NCBI GenBank assembly: GCA_963802635.1 | Contig: CAWDJJ010000001.1 | Span: 62,001 to 126,000 of the forward strand | Source of the DNA: CAVTLG01 sp963802635 | GTDB taxonomy: Bacteria; Chloroflexota; Ktedonobacteria; Ktedonobacterales; Ktedonobacteraceae | DNA: 64,000 bases | Direction of reading: 5' to 3' | Shown here: positions 48,102 to 56,562 of the stretch, one piece after another | How positions within the stretch are numbered: the first letter of the stretch is position 1 | Layout: every line of letters starts with the position of its first letter | Position numbers and translations under genes: made by a program | Notes under the pieces: generated by a model | Databases searched by the model: none | What the model saw: the letters and a program-made list of their open reading frames with translations, nothing else | Told to the model about the DNA's origin: nothing

Positions 48102-49205
48102 TTAGAACTCTTGGAGTGCTTCTATGATTTTTTTACCTACTTCATAAGCCATCAAAGGAGGCACAGCATTTCCTACCTGCCTATATTGAGCAGTACTTGT
48201 ACCGCAGAACTCATACCAATCGGGGAAGCTTTGCAAACGAGCAGCTTCACGCACTGTTATAACACGATCACGATGAGGGTGAATATGTGGTCTACCGCCA
48301 CCTGCACTTGAACCCACTAACACAGTCCCAGATGGCCGATTTGGATCAATTCTATCAGTATGATCAGTTCTATCACGATCTCCAGGAAGAATATTTGCAT
48401 ATCGTCGACTAACAGCTTCTCCATGAATACGAATTAAATGATTCGGAAGTCCTTCAACCTCTTCCAGTGCCCATTGACTTGGAGATAACATTTGGCCTTC
48501 ATTGATGAGACGTGTTACATTAGGACCTGAAGGACCAGTAGGAAACTCAAACGGAACATCTTTACGAAAGCCTACTAAAACCACCCTTTCTCGATACTGA
48601 GGAATACCAAACGCTACTGAGTTTAATTTCGTGAAGTGGAGATGATATCCCGTAGCTTCCTTAGCATACTGATACAACTGCTTCCAATCTTCACCTTTAT
48701 TAACTGTTAATAACCCCGGCACGTTTTCGAATAAAAATGCTTTCGGCTGAATAGATACAACTAAATCAAAATATTTAAGTGCTAATTTTCCCCGTGGATC
48801 ATCTAATGCATTTCTTCTTCCAAGAATACTAAAAGACTGACAAGGAGGACCAGCAGCAACTAAATCGATATCACGCGTTCCAGCTAATTCCAACAATTTA
48901 CTCGCGTCTAATTGCATTGCATCTTGAGCTATACCATTTACATGGTCAATATTATGTGTAATACTTTCTATAAATACTGGCGCAATATCAGTTGAAACAA
49001 GGGATTTAAATCCTGCGAAACCTAAACCAAGATCCAGTCCACCTCCACCACAAAAGAGACTTATTAAATTAAGTCGACCATGCTTTAGTAATTCCAATGT
49101 AAAATAATCTAATCGTTCTAAGTAAGCGTTCCTTGGAGACTTAGGAATCACGTCTATATTATTAGTAAGTACTAGCTGCTTGGCAGGAACCTCTTTAAGC
49201 CACAT
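48102..49205 (-). CDS. DNA (cytosine-5) methyltransferase
   Basis: The product has 367 residues. Conserved m5C-methyltransferase motifs are in order: I (LISLFCGGGGLDLGL, SAM binding), IV (AAGPPCQSFSILG, catalytic Cys), VI (FLFENVPGLL), VIII (IPQYRERVVLVG), IX (REAARLQSFPDWYEF) and X (YRQVGNAVPPLMAYEVG). A target-recognition region lies between VIII and IX. A 35-residue N-terminal extension precedes motif I. It protects host DNA from the nuclease encoded just downstream. Codons are AT-rich, matching the nuclease gene and unlike the flanks. Confidence 0.95.
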   Translation of the reverse strand: MWLKEVPAKQLVLTNNIDVIPKSPRNAYLERLDYFTLELLKHGRLNLISLFCGGGGLDLGLGFAGFKSLVSTDIAPVFIESITHNIDHVNGIAQDAMQLDASKLLELAGTRDIDLVAAGPPCQSFSILGRRNALDDPRGKLALKYFDLVVSIQPKAFLFENVPGLLTVNKGEDWKQLYQYAKEATGYHLHFTKLNSVAFGIPQYRERVVLVGFRKDVPFEFPTGPSGPNVTRLINEGQMLSPSQWALEEVEGLPNHLIRIHGEAVSRRYANILPGDRDRTDHTDRIDPNRPSGTVLVGSSAGGGRPHIHPHRDRVITVREAARLQSFPDWYEFCGTSTAQYRQVGNAVPPLMAYEVGKKIIEALQEF

Positions 49206-49650
49206 ATCAAATCCTACCTTTCTATGAGGTAAAAGCTGATCGTCTTGTTAAGATTACACTGACCAGCTCTTCTCTAAAATAAACAATACATGCAATCAAC
49301 CATTTGCTCGCTTTTTATATAATATACACAGAAAATATGTTCATGTCAACGGGTATTGATTCATGTAGGAAGCTTTACTCATAACAATCATTAGTTCCAT
49401 CTGCAACAGTAACGCGGCACTACCAATTAGTCATATGGGGATGAGGAAATGAGCGAACGGCACGTAAGAAAATGCACCAGCGCCCCCTTGCTTTTAGCGC
49501 TGTTCGCGTCTGCCAGAGTGCAGATGCGCGTACCAATCATGTAAAGCCTGCTACGCGTGATAGCGACGTTGACATCCTTCCTCTTTACTGCTATGCTTAT
49601 ACACGTTAGAGACATTGCGGGGCATGAGAAGAGCAGGGAGGGATATTTGA
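49206..49650. other. Spacer beyond the restriction-modification pair with a gene remnant
   Basis: AT-rich until about 49390, then ordinary composition. It holds the helicase-like remnant at 49427 and the promoter region of the HTH gene at 49651. Confidence 0.4.
49427..49591 (-). pseudogene. Remnant of the C-terminus of a superfamily 1 helicase
   Basis: On the minus strand AVKRKDVNVAITRSRLYMIG and GTRICTL resemble motif VI and the tail of UvrD/Dna2-like helicases (VNVAxTRAR then IGxxxxL). Nothing upstream in any frame extends the match, so only the last 50 or so residues survive. It sits at the border of the AT-rich restriction-modification island. Confidence 0.45.
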
Positions 49651-50658
49651 ATGCAGAAATCGACGTCGTGGTGTGATATCTTGCGGAAAGTGATTGAGGA
49701 CCCTTTCGCTCGACAACAACTTGCCGACCGGCTCGGCGTTTCCTCCATCACTTTAACGCGTTGGGTGAAGCAAGAGACCAAACCACGTTTACAGAACCTG
49801 CATAATCTGGTGATAGCTCTGCCTGAATATCGTGACCAGCTGCTTCCACTGCTTGAAGAGGCATTTCCCGACTTCTCGGTAGCTGTTTTGCAGCAAGCAA
49901 CGACACCAGATTACAGCGTCATTCCTTCCAGCTTCTACAAGCGAGTGATGCATACAGTCGTACATACTCCCAGATCGCTCCTCTTCTCGCTGCTCTGTGA
50001 TCTTATTTTAGAGCAAGCTCTCAAACAGCTCGATCCCAATCGCCTCGGTATGGCAATTGTCCTCGTTTGCTGTATGCCTCCTGCGTCGGGACAAAAGGTG
50101 AGGAGTCTTCGTGAGGTGCTAGGTCGTGGTACACCGCCTTGGAGAGAGCATCTGGAACAGCAAGCCAGGTTGTTGGGTATCGAATCTTTGGCGGGTCACG
50201 TCGTCACTTCGGGGCACCTCGAAGTCAACCACTTTTGGCACATATCTTCAGGGATCGCTCCTGGCTATCGCCGCCTCTGGGAAGAGAGTGCTGCCGCCGC
50301 TCCCCTGCTGCGCGCAGGAGAGGTGGCTGGTAGTTTGCTAGTATCCAGTACGCAGTCTGACTATTTTTCTGCTCTTCGCTGTGCGCTGATCGAGCAATAT
50401 GCCGAATTGCTCACGTTAGCCTTTGCTCCTCATCAGTTCTATGAGCCAGAGCGCATCGAGTTGTTGCCCCTGCCTGCCTATGACGTACAACTTCCTATGC
50501 TGTCCAGGTTCCGGCAACGTGTGACAGCTATACTCACCGAGTCAGCCCGAGATGGAGCGCCTATTCATCTCCTGGAGGCTGAGCAGATGGTCTGGCAGGA
50601 GATTGAAGCCGATCTGTTCTCCGCTCCATCTCCTCTCGATGAACACCATCGCACATAA
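49651..50658 (+). CDS. HTH regulator with an N-terminal Xre-like domain and unassigned sensor region
   Basis: The product has 335 residues. Residues 15-65 form a helix-turn-helix (FARQQLADRLGVSSITLTRW then PRLQNLHNLVIALPEYR), as in Xre-type regulators. The rest (100-320) is a larger domain that may be GAF-like (EVAGSLLVSSTQSDYFS, a middle strand and helix pattern), with Cys residues at VCCMPP. The methyltransferase gene at 50673 follows after 14 bases, so the two are one operon and the regulator may control it. The ligand is unknown. Confidence 0.7.
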   Translation: MQKSTSWCDILRKVIEDPFARQQLADRLGVSSITLTRWVKQETKPRLQNLHNLVIALPEYRDQLLPLLEEAFPDFSVAVLQQATTPDYSVIPSSFYKRVMHTVVHTPRSLLFSLLCDLILEQALKQLDPNRLGMAIVLVCCMPPASGQKVRSLREVLGRGTPPWREHLEQQARLLGIESLAGHVVTSGHLEVNHFWHISSGIAPGYRRLWEESAAAAPLLRAGEVAGSLLVSSTQSDYFSALRCALIEQYAELLTLAFAPHQFYEPERIELLPLPAYDVQLPMLSRFRQRVTAILTESARDGAPIHLLEAEQMVWQEIEADLFSAPSPLDEHHRT

Positions 50659-50672
50659 GAAAGGATTTTGTG

Positions 50673-51542
50673 ATGACCGAAAAAGATGACCCAACTACGG
50701 GCAAAAATCTCTATTTCATTGATCACGAAAGTGGAGCCGAGATGGCGCGCCTGCTGGATCAAGATCGCATGTGTACTAGAGGCATGGGCGGTTTTCTCTC
50801 CGAGCGCGCAAATGACCTGACGGGCTTGCAACACATTCTCGATATTGGCTGTGGACCGGGAGGCTGGGTGCAAGAGATCGCCTTTAGCCACCCAGAGGTC
50901 GATCTGGTGGGCATCGACATCAGCCCGCAGATGATTGCCTATGCTCAAATGCAGGCACAGACACAAAGCCTGCACAATGCCAGCTTCCGAGTCATGGATA
51001 TGATTGGACCATTGGACTTTCCTGACCTGAGCTTTGATCTGGTCAACGGTCGCTTAATCGCCTTTCTTCCCACCACCGCGTGGCCGATGTTCATACAGGA
51101 ATGCATACGCATTACGCGTCCTGGCGGCATCATCCGTATGACCGAAACAGAGTTGAGCGTCAGCAATAGCGCTGCGTTAGAGCAGCTCGATTGGCTGCTG
51201 AAAACGGCACTGCAGAAAAGCGGACAGAGCTTTTCGCCGCTAGGACTGCATGTGGGTATTTCGCCAGTGCTTGCTCGTTTTCTCCGTCAGGCAGGCTGTC
51301 AGAACGTTGGGCACAAGGCGCATGTGTTAGAGTATTCCGCTGGCACTGAATTCCATCGTGGCTTCTACGAAGATTGGAAAGTTTTCTTCAAACTGATGCA
51401 ACCCTTTCTCGTCGGTACGCAGGTAACGACTCAGGCAGAGGTGGATCGACTTTATGAGCAAATGCTCATCGATATGGCGCAAGAAGACTTCTGTGGCATG
51501 CTTTGCCTGACAACGACCTGGGGAGAAAAACCAGCAGAGTAA
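50673..51542 (+). CDS. SAM-dependent class I methyltransferase
   Basis: The product has 289 residues. The ATG at 50673 follows AAGAAAGGA; a GTG sits just before it. Motif I is HILDIGCGPGGWVQEIA, motif II is VDLVGIDISPQMI, motif III is FRVMDMIGPLDFPDLSFDLV, and the post-III region is ITRPGGIIRMTETE. This is the UbiE/small-molecule methyltransferase type. The substrate is not evident. It is co-transcribed with the HTH regulator ahead of it. Confidence 0.9.
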   Translation: MTEKDDPTTGKNLYFIDHESGAEMARLLDQDRMCTRGMGGFLSERANDLTGLQHILDIGCGPGGWVQEIAFSHPEVDLVGIDISPQMIAYAQMQAQTQSLHNASFRVMDMIGPLDFPDLSFDLVNGRLIAFLPTTAWPMFIQECIRITRPGGIIRMTETELSVSNSAALEQLDWLLKTALQKSGQSFSPLGLHVGISPVLARFLRQAGCQNVGHKAHVLEYSAGTEFHRGFYEDWKVFFKLMQPFLVGTQVTTQAEVDRLYEQMLIDMAQEDFCGMLCLTTTWGEKPAE

Positions 51543-51722
51543 GCCTGACTGGTTCTACAGCACAGTGTCCTTATTAAATATGTGTTTCTCTAACAATGGA
51601 CAGCGCAGAGACTAGTACTCAGTCTCTGCGCTGCTTTACTATCCTCATCAGATTTCGCGTGATCGCCAAATCTGGCAAGTGGGATCGCACTACACTGCAA
51701 ACTCTGCGAACATACCTCCCTC

Positions 51723-52145
51723 CTAATGGTTGTTATGGTTGTTGTTGTGATTGTTGCGGTTGTTATGGTTGTTGTTGTGATTGTTGCGGTTGTTGTGATT
51801 GTTGCGGTTGTTATGGTTGTTGTTGTGATTGTTGCGGTTGTTATGGTTGTTATGGTTGTTGAAATGGTTGTTATGGTTGTTATGGTTGTTGTTGAAATGG
51901 TTGTTATGGTTGTTGCGATGATTGTTGTTGTTGTTGTTGTTGAAATGGTTGTTATGGTTGTTGCGATGATTGTTGTTGTTGTTGTTGAAATGGTTGTTAT
52001 GGTTGTTATGGTTGTTACGATGATTGTTGTTGTTGTTGTTGAAATGGTTGCGATGATTGTTGTTGTTGTTGAAATGGTTGTTACGATGGTTGTTATGGTT
52101 GTTGCGATGATTGTTGTTGTTGTTATTGTTGAAATGGTTGTTGTT
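51723..52145 (-). repeat. Codon-phased tandem repeat (GTTGTT on the plus strand)
   Basis: Units of GTTGTTATGGTT and GTTGCGATGATT vary in number and order and encode the Asn/His region. Unit length is a multiple of three, so copy changes keep the frame. Confidence 0.85.
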
Positions 52146-52370
52146 ATTGTTCGAGAAACAGTTATTGTTCCAGGAGCAATTAGGCAGTGGTGTTTGTGGC
52201 GTGCTAGCGCTGGCAAATGCTGCTGATGAGACTAAGGCAAATGATAGCCCGGCAAAAAGGACCATTGCCGCGATGAATGCAAGTCGCCTTAATACGTGGA
52301 GCACGGTTTGCTTCACACTGCCTACTGTTTGATTATCTACTTGATTGTCTACAACAATTTGTTGTTCCAT
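51723..52370 (-). CDS. Secreted Asn/His-rich low-complexity protein
   Basis: The product has 215 residues. AGAGGAGAAA precedes the ATG at 52370. A signal peptide covers residues 20-56 (basic LRRL, then AFIAAMVLFAGLSFALVSSA, cleavage likely after AFA). Two Cys (65 and 71) follow. From residue 68 to the end the chain is almost only Asn and His with some Arg and Phe, in units such as NNHRNNHNNHFNN. The gene ends with the repeat. The function is unknown. The His density suggests metal binding, and the Asn density suggests fibre or aggregate formation; both are inferences. The DNA is a near-pure GTT/GTG/GTA repeat on the plus strand. Confidence 0.75.
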   Translation of the reverse strand: MEQQIVVDNQVDNQTVGSVKQTVLHVLRRLAFIAAMVLFAGLSFALVSSAAFASASTPQTPLPNCSWNNNCFSNNNNNHFNNNNNNNHRNNHNNHRNNHFNNNNNHRNHFNNNNNNHRNNHNNHNNHFNNNNNNHRNNHNNHFNNNNNNNHRNNHNNHFNNNHNNHNNHFNNHNNHNNRNNHNNNHNNRNNHNNRNNHNNNHNNRNNHNNNHNNH

Positions 52371-52551
52371 TGGTTTCTCCTCTTGTAAGAACTGTACTAA
52401 ACTTCTTCCATAATAACTTTGCTTGTTTCATACAAGCAGTGTAGAAGCTAACTCACTTCTGACGCTTTGAAATATAGCATATGTAAAAATTATTATCAAG
52501 GATTTATCAATGTGGTATTGTTATGTATATATGTTTAATGGATGAACACCA

Positions 52552-52560
52552 TGCTAAAAT
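52552..52560 (+). promoter_or_regulatory. Extended -10 motif, TGCTAAAAT, without a downstream gene
   Basis: Identical to the ppk promoter nonamer, but no plus-strand gene follows until ppk. It could drive an RNA ending at the terminator at 53061. Confidence 0.3.
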
Positions 52561-52819
52561 AAACAAATTGTATCTCTATAGGCTGCGCTGCGTAGTGCTA
52601 TCTATCCAATATGCTGACATATCTGACTATGAATGAGGTCGTACTCCTCTCATCTCTCTCTTCAACAGCAATTTTTAGTGCGGTGTGGCGAATTACCATA
52701 ACCCTTGAACACGTTGATGTGGCACGATTAAAAATGGAAAATAAAAGCCATGTTTGCCTGTTTTATGCGCTTCTTGTCATTGTAATAGAAGAATAGGAGT
52801 TATATTTTGTATAGAACGA

Positions 52820-53097
52820 AAAAGCGCATCGGCAAAAGCATGGACATGAACGATTGCTATTGCCGATGATTTGTACCGAACGTAGTTGCCTGGTACGGAG
52901 AAAGAGGAATGGCAATGCAATGCCTATGGGTATGAGTGACTCGGGGGCCTGGTTCACTCACGTCACTGAAAGACGGACTATTTATTTTGAGGATGAATGC
53001 CGATAAAAAAGATTGTAGCGTGTCACCTACCTTCCAGACGATTGCTACCCACCTTCAACGAGGTAGGAGTATTTGCTACTGTACTCCTACCTTTTTT
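52820..53097 (+). ncRNA. Candidate structured non-coding RNA
   Basis: A gene-free stretch with three hairpins in a row: CATCGGCAA/TTGCCGATG (from about 52828), TGAGTGA/TCACTCA (from about 52934), and the terminator at 53061. It includes AATGCCTATGGGTAT, a word shared with the palindromic repeat family. No ORF with a ribosome site is present. Evidence is structural only. Confidence 0.3.
53061..53097 (+). terminator. Strong rho-independent terminator facing plus
   Basis: AGGTAGGAGTA (53061-53071) pairs perfectly with TACTCCTACCT (53082-53092) and is followed by TTTTTG. There is no plus-strand gene upstream, which implies an unannotated transcript. Confidence 0.8.
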
Positions 53098-53133
53098 GTT
53101 ATAACAATGCATGTCCCACAATGTCAGGTTGTG

Positions 53134-53856
53134 TTATGTTGAATAGATGGTTGGCGCAGGCTGACGGCAGAGATAGCTGCCAGTATCATGCTTGATCCGG
53201 TGGCCGGAAGGTCTTTGCTGAATGTATGGTGGCCTGCTGGTCTGTGGTCGCGCTCTGGCTGTCGGACGTCTGCTCAGCAGGATAGGTAGTAGTACAGATG
53301 GCAAAGGAGCCGCTGTGAGCGTGTTGAACCAGGCAGAACTGTTGCCACTGACATGCTTGCCCGGAGGGGCAACGACATAGTCTCCTTCACCCAGGCTGCT
53401 AACGCCCCGCCCTAATTTCCCAACGCTATGATATAGTTCGAATGCTTGATTATAGGTGAAGTAGAGATGCCAACCGCCGCTTCCTGTGCGCACTATAGCA
53501 GTCTCTGGCAGCGCATAGAATTCCATCAGTTGCTCAAGCGAACGATGCCGAAAATCAATGTCGATAACGAGCAGGCCACCCCCGGTTGCGATGCCTATGT
53601 TCGCTGTGGGTTCTTGATACCACCAGTGCTGAATTGTATGCAGATCACAGGTTGCGTCTTGCACTGTATGTAGTGAACGAGGATGTTTGCCAGGATGGTG
53701 ACATACAGCTTGTCCACACGTACAGGTACCAGCCGGGGAGATGCTGTGTAGCGGGAAGACGCGCCATCCTTTGCGTGCATATGCTAGCGCAACATTGACG
53801 CTACTGACGTGTGGATGAGGACCACGCTGCTGGTATGGTTCGGATGTGTTTTGCAT
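53134..53856 (-). CDS. Bifunctional primase/polymerase (Prim-Pol) domain protein
   Basis: The product has 240 residues. The first 190 match the Prim-Pol N-terminal domain: ALAYARKGWRVFPLH, a small Cys/His zinc loop (CTCGQAVCHHPGKHPR), NIGIATGGGLLVIDID with the catalytic Asp pair, RTGSGGWHLYFTY, and GEGDYVVAPPGKHVSG. The C-terminal 50 residues are basic and disordered. No helicase domain follows, unlike plasmid or phage replication proteins where Prim-Pol is the N-terminal part. It could be a lone repair or plasmid-derived primase-polymerase. Confidence 0.8.
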   Translation of the reverse strand: MQNTSEPYQQRGPHPHVSSVNVALAYARKGWRVFPLHSISPAGTCTCGQAVCHHPGKHPRSLHTVQDATCDLHTIQHWWYQEPTANIGIATGGGLLVIDIDFRHRSLEQLMEFYALPETAIVRTGSGGWHLYFTYNQAFELYHSVGKLGRGVSSLGEGDYVVAPPGKHVSGNSSAWFNTLTAAPLPSVLLPILLSRRPTARARPQTSRPPYIQQRPSGHRIKHDTGSYLCRQPAPTIYST

Positions 53857-54077
53857 AGCTGTTCTCTTTCAGAAAATAGAGAGCATACACGACTACACGA
53901 CGGAGAGCAAGAGATATAGGATAGAGATATCCTACGCTCGTGTGTTTAGTATAAACATGTCCACAAAATGCTAGCGCATTTTTATGATCAGCTATAGTTT
54001 GCCTGGAGTATAACGGCGGGTGGTAGGAAAGACGTTGTGCTGTGCTTTGGAACTGTTTGCTGCCTCATTGGACCACA

Positions 54078-54086
54078 TGCTAAAAT
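54078..54086 (+). promoter_or_regulatory. Extended -10 promoter of ppk, TGCTAAAAT
   Basis: TGCTAAAAT lies 42 bases before the ppk start codon. No -35 box matches consensus. Confidence 0.5.
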
Positions 54087-54128
54087 AGGTCTACGAGTAG
54101 CTAATATTAGCAGGGACTTTACAACATT

Positions 54129-56276
54129 ATGGATCAGACAACAACGCCCAGCGCCACAGCCATCACAGCATTGGATCAGCCAGACCTCTATATCAATCGT
54201 GAGCTAAGTTGGATTGAGTTTAATCGTCGGGTTTTTGAAGAGGCAAAAGATGCGCGCCATCCACTCCTTGAACGTATCAAGTTTGTGGCTATCTTTGAGA
54301 CAAACCTTGACGAGTTCATAATGATTCGCCTGGCTGGTCTCAAGGATCAGGTTGTTGCGCATACTACGAAACGTAGTCCCGATGGGCGGACTGCGCAACA
54401 ACAACTGACAGCAGTGCGTCAACGGCTGGCTCCGCTGGTCCAGGAGGTGCGCGACTACTGGCGCAATGAGTTGCTGCCGCTTCTCGCCGAACAACATATC
54501 CACGTGCTTGACTATGAGCAGTTGGATGCCGAACAAATAGTTGAACTGCATACGTACTTTGAGCGCGAGATTTTCCCTGTCTTGACTCCTCTAGCTGTAG
54601 ATCCGGGACATCCATTTCCACATATTTCGAATCGTAGCCTCAATCTAGCCGTAGTGATTACTGATGCTGCCCACAATGAATTCTTTGCGCGCATCAAAGT
54701 GCCACCTGCACTCCCACGTTTTGTGCCGGTATCAGTAGCAGAGAGCGAAACGCAGGTAGCCAGTTTTGTTTGGCTGGAGCAAGTGATTGCTGCGAATTTA
54801 AGCCTGCTTTTCCCGGGTTTTGCCGTATGGGAGTCCTATCCTTTCCGTGTGTTGCGCGATGCTGATATTGAGTTACAAGAGGACGAAGCCCTTGATCTGC
54901 TCGAATATATTGAGCGGGAAGTGCGCGAACGGCGTTTTGGTGCTGTTGTGGACCTGACGGTAAATTCGTTGATGCCCGCACGTATCCGCAGCTTGCTACT
55001 GGATAGTCTGGAGATCACACCCGATGATCTCACGGTCATTGATGGCCCGCTTGGTCTGGATAGTGCCATGGAACTGCATTGGCTATCCTATCCAGAATTA
55101 AAAGATCCACCATTCACGCCGCGTGTCCCCGCGATTATTCGTCGTGAAGATATATTTACCGCGATCCAGAGCTATGATATTTTATTGCACCATCCCTATG
55201 ACGGTTTTGCTAGTGTCATTGACTTCATCCGTGCGGCAGCAAACGATCCGCAGGTGCTCACGATTAAACAGACGCTTTACCGCGTGGGAGCTAATGCTCC
55301 AGTGGTCAAAGCCTTGCTACAGGCAGCGGAGAATGGCAAGCAGGTAGCGGTCCTGGTAGAATTGAAAGCGCGTTTCGATGAAGAGAACAATATCCTATGG
55401 ACACGTGAGTTAGAACGCGCAGGTATCCACGTGGTGTATGGACTGATTGGCTTAAAAACGCATGCTAAGATCGCTCTGGTTGTGCGTAAGGAAGACCACG
55501 GCTTACGGCGCTACGTTCACCTGGGTACTGGCAACTACAATGCGACGACGGCAAGGATATACGAAGACTTTGCTTTGCTAACGTGCCGTCAGGATATTGG
55601 AGAAGATGCTACAGCACTTTTTAATGCCTTAACCGGCTATGCACGTCAAAGCGTATATGGTAAGTTACTGGTGGCTCCTGCTGCATTACGCCGTGGCATC
55701 ATCGGACATATTGAGCGCGAAATCAGACTTCACGAGAAACATGGACATGGACGACTTATCTTTAAGATGAATGCATTAACCGACCCGGATATCGTTCATG
55801 CCTTATATAGAGCGTCGCAGGCCGGTGTCTCTATTGATCTGATAATCCGTGGTATTTGCAGTCTTGCCCCTGGTGTTGCTGGCGTGAGTGACAATATCAA
55901 AGTGCGCAGTCTGGTTGGCCGTTTTCTGGAGCATAGTCGTATCTACTACTTCGGCAATCATAAGAAAGAGGAAATTTACCTGGGTAGCGCTGATATGATG
56001 CAACGGAATCTGGATCACCGCATCGAAACACTTTTCCCTATTCAGTCTCGGATTGTGTGTAGAGCTATCGTTGAGCGTGTCATAGAGCCGATCCTGGCCG
56101 ATACGTGTAATGCCCATGAATTGCATGCCGATGGCACGTATACGCGCATGCGCGCACCGGAGGGGGTAGTACCCTTTGATTGCCAGTCCTGGTTTCTCAC
56201 TCATCCCCTCTTCGAGGACAATGATACGGATCTGACGGTGGATGCGCCAATCAGTGCAGTACCATCAAGCGCTTGA
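54129..56276 (+). CDS. ppk: Polyphosphate kinase 1
   Basis: The product has 715 residues, the normal PPK1 length. It opens with LYINRELSWIEFNRRVFEEA, the family N-terminal signature. Later conserved blocks include ILLHHPYDGFASVIDFIRAA, TLYRVGANAPVVKAL, HLGTGNYNATTARIYEDF with the autophosphorylated His, and HSRIYYFGNH with the second His. PPK1 makes long-chain polyphosphate from ATP and can run in reverse. The cca gene follows 286 bases later with its own promoter, so they are probably separate units. The gene is intact and has an upstream extended -10 promoter. Confidence 0.97.
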   Translation: MDQTTTPSATAITALDQPDLYINRELSWIEFNRRVFEEAKDARHPLLERIKFVAIFETNLDEFIMIRLAGLKDQVVAHTTKRSPDGRTAQQQLTAVRQRLAPLVQEVRDYWRNELLPLLAEQHIHVLDYEQLDAEQIVELHTYFEREIFPVLTPLAVDPGHPFPHISNRSLNLAVVITDAAHNEFFARIKVPPALPRFVPVSVAESETQVASFVWLEQVIAANLSLLFPGFAVWESYPFRVLRDADIELQEDEALDLLEYIEREVRERRFGAVVDLTVNSLMPARIRSLLLDSLEITPDDLTVIDGPLGLDSAMELHWLSYPELKDPPFTPRVPAIIRREDIFTAIQSYDILLHHPYDGFASVIDFIRAAANDPQVLTIKQTLYRVGANAPVVKALLQAAENGKQVAVLVELKARFDEENNILWTRELERAGIHVVYGLIGLKTHAKIALVVRKEDHGLRRYVHLGTGNYNATTARIYEDFALLTCRQDIGEDATALFNALTGYARQSVYGKLLVAPAALRRGIIGHIEREIRLHEKHGHGRLIFKMNALTDPDIVHALYRASQAGVSIDLIIRGICSLAPGVAGVSDNIKVRSLVGRFLEHSRIYYFGNHKKEEIYLGSADMMQRNLDHRIETLFPIQSRIVCRAIVERVIEPILADTCNAHELHADGTYTRMRAPEGVVPFDCQSWFLTHPLFEDNDTDLTVDAPISAVPSSA

Positions 56277-56374
56277 TGCAGACCTGTCTCTGCTTGTCGG
56301 CTTGCTCACATGCGTGATATACGCACAATGCTTCTTGGATGCATGGTACCCTCTTTAAAGAAAGTGGTCTGGCA

Positions 56375-56383
56375 TGATACAAT
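56375..56383 (+). promoter_or_regulatory. Extended -10 promoter of cca, TGATACAAT
   Basis: TGATACAAT with a TG at the extended position, 179 bases before the cca start, giving a long leader that holds two hairpins. Confidence 0.45.
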
Positions 56384-56400
56384 AGTCGCATCATAAAATT

Positions 56401-56520
56401 GATATTTCCTTGCATACAGACGAGAGAAAATAGTGGTTCTCATCTGAACGCAGGGAATATGAGATAGTGTTTGGTTTCATCTCACTCCTGACGAAACGTG
56501 TGCGCGTTCCAAACACTATC
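56401..56520 (+). repeat. Two hairpins in the cca leader, one related to the palindromic repeat family
   Basis: 56401-56426 and 56437-56461 form an imperfect inverted repeat. Both arms are diverged copies of the ATTGCCTTGCATTCAGATG sequence at 12151 and 42259. A second, perfect 12-base pair, GATAGTGTTTGG (56463-56474) and CCAAACACTATC (56509-56520), follows. Confidence 0.6.
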
Positions 56521-56562
56521 TGACTTGCTTCCGCACACGGTGCTGGTCTCTGAATACCTTGA

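Noticed and set aside
51723..52145. CRISPR-like array of short repeats
   Set aside because: Units are short, irregular and codon-phased with no distinct spacers; no cas genes are nearby.
51726..52226. Val-rich plus-strand open frame, and a Thr/Ile-rich minus-strand frame
   Set aside because: Both are produced by the GTT repeat; only the frame with a ribosome site and signal peptide (start 52370) is supported.
53446..53798. Plus-strand frames within the Prim-Pol gene
   Set aside because: Shadows of a well-supported minus-strand gene.
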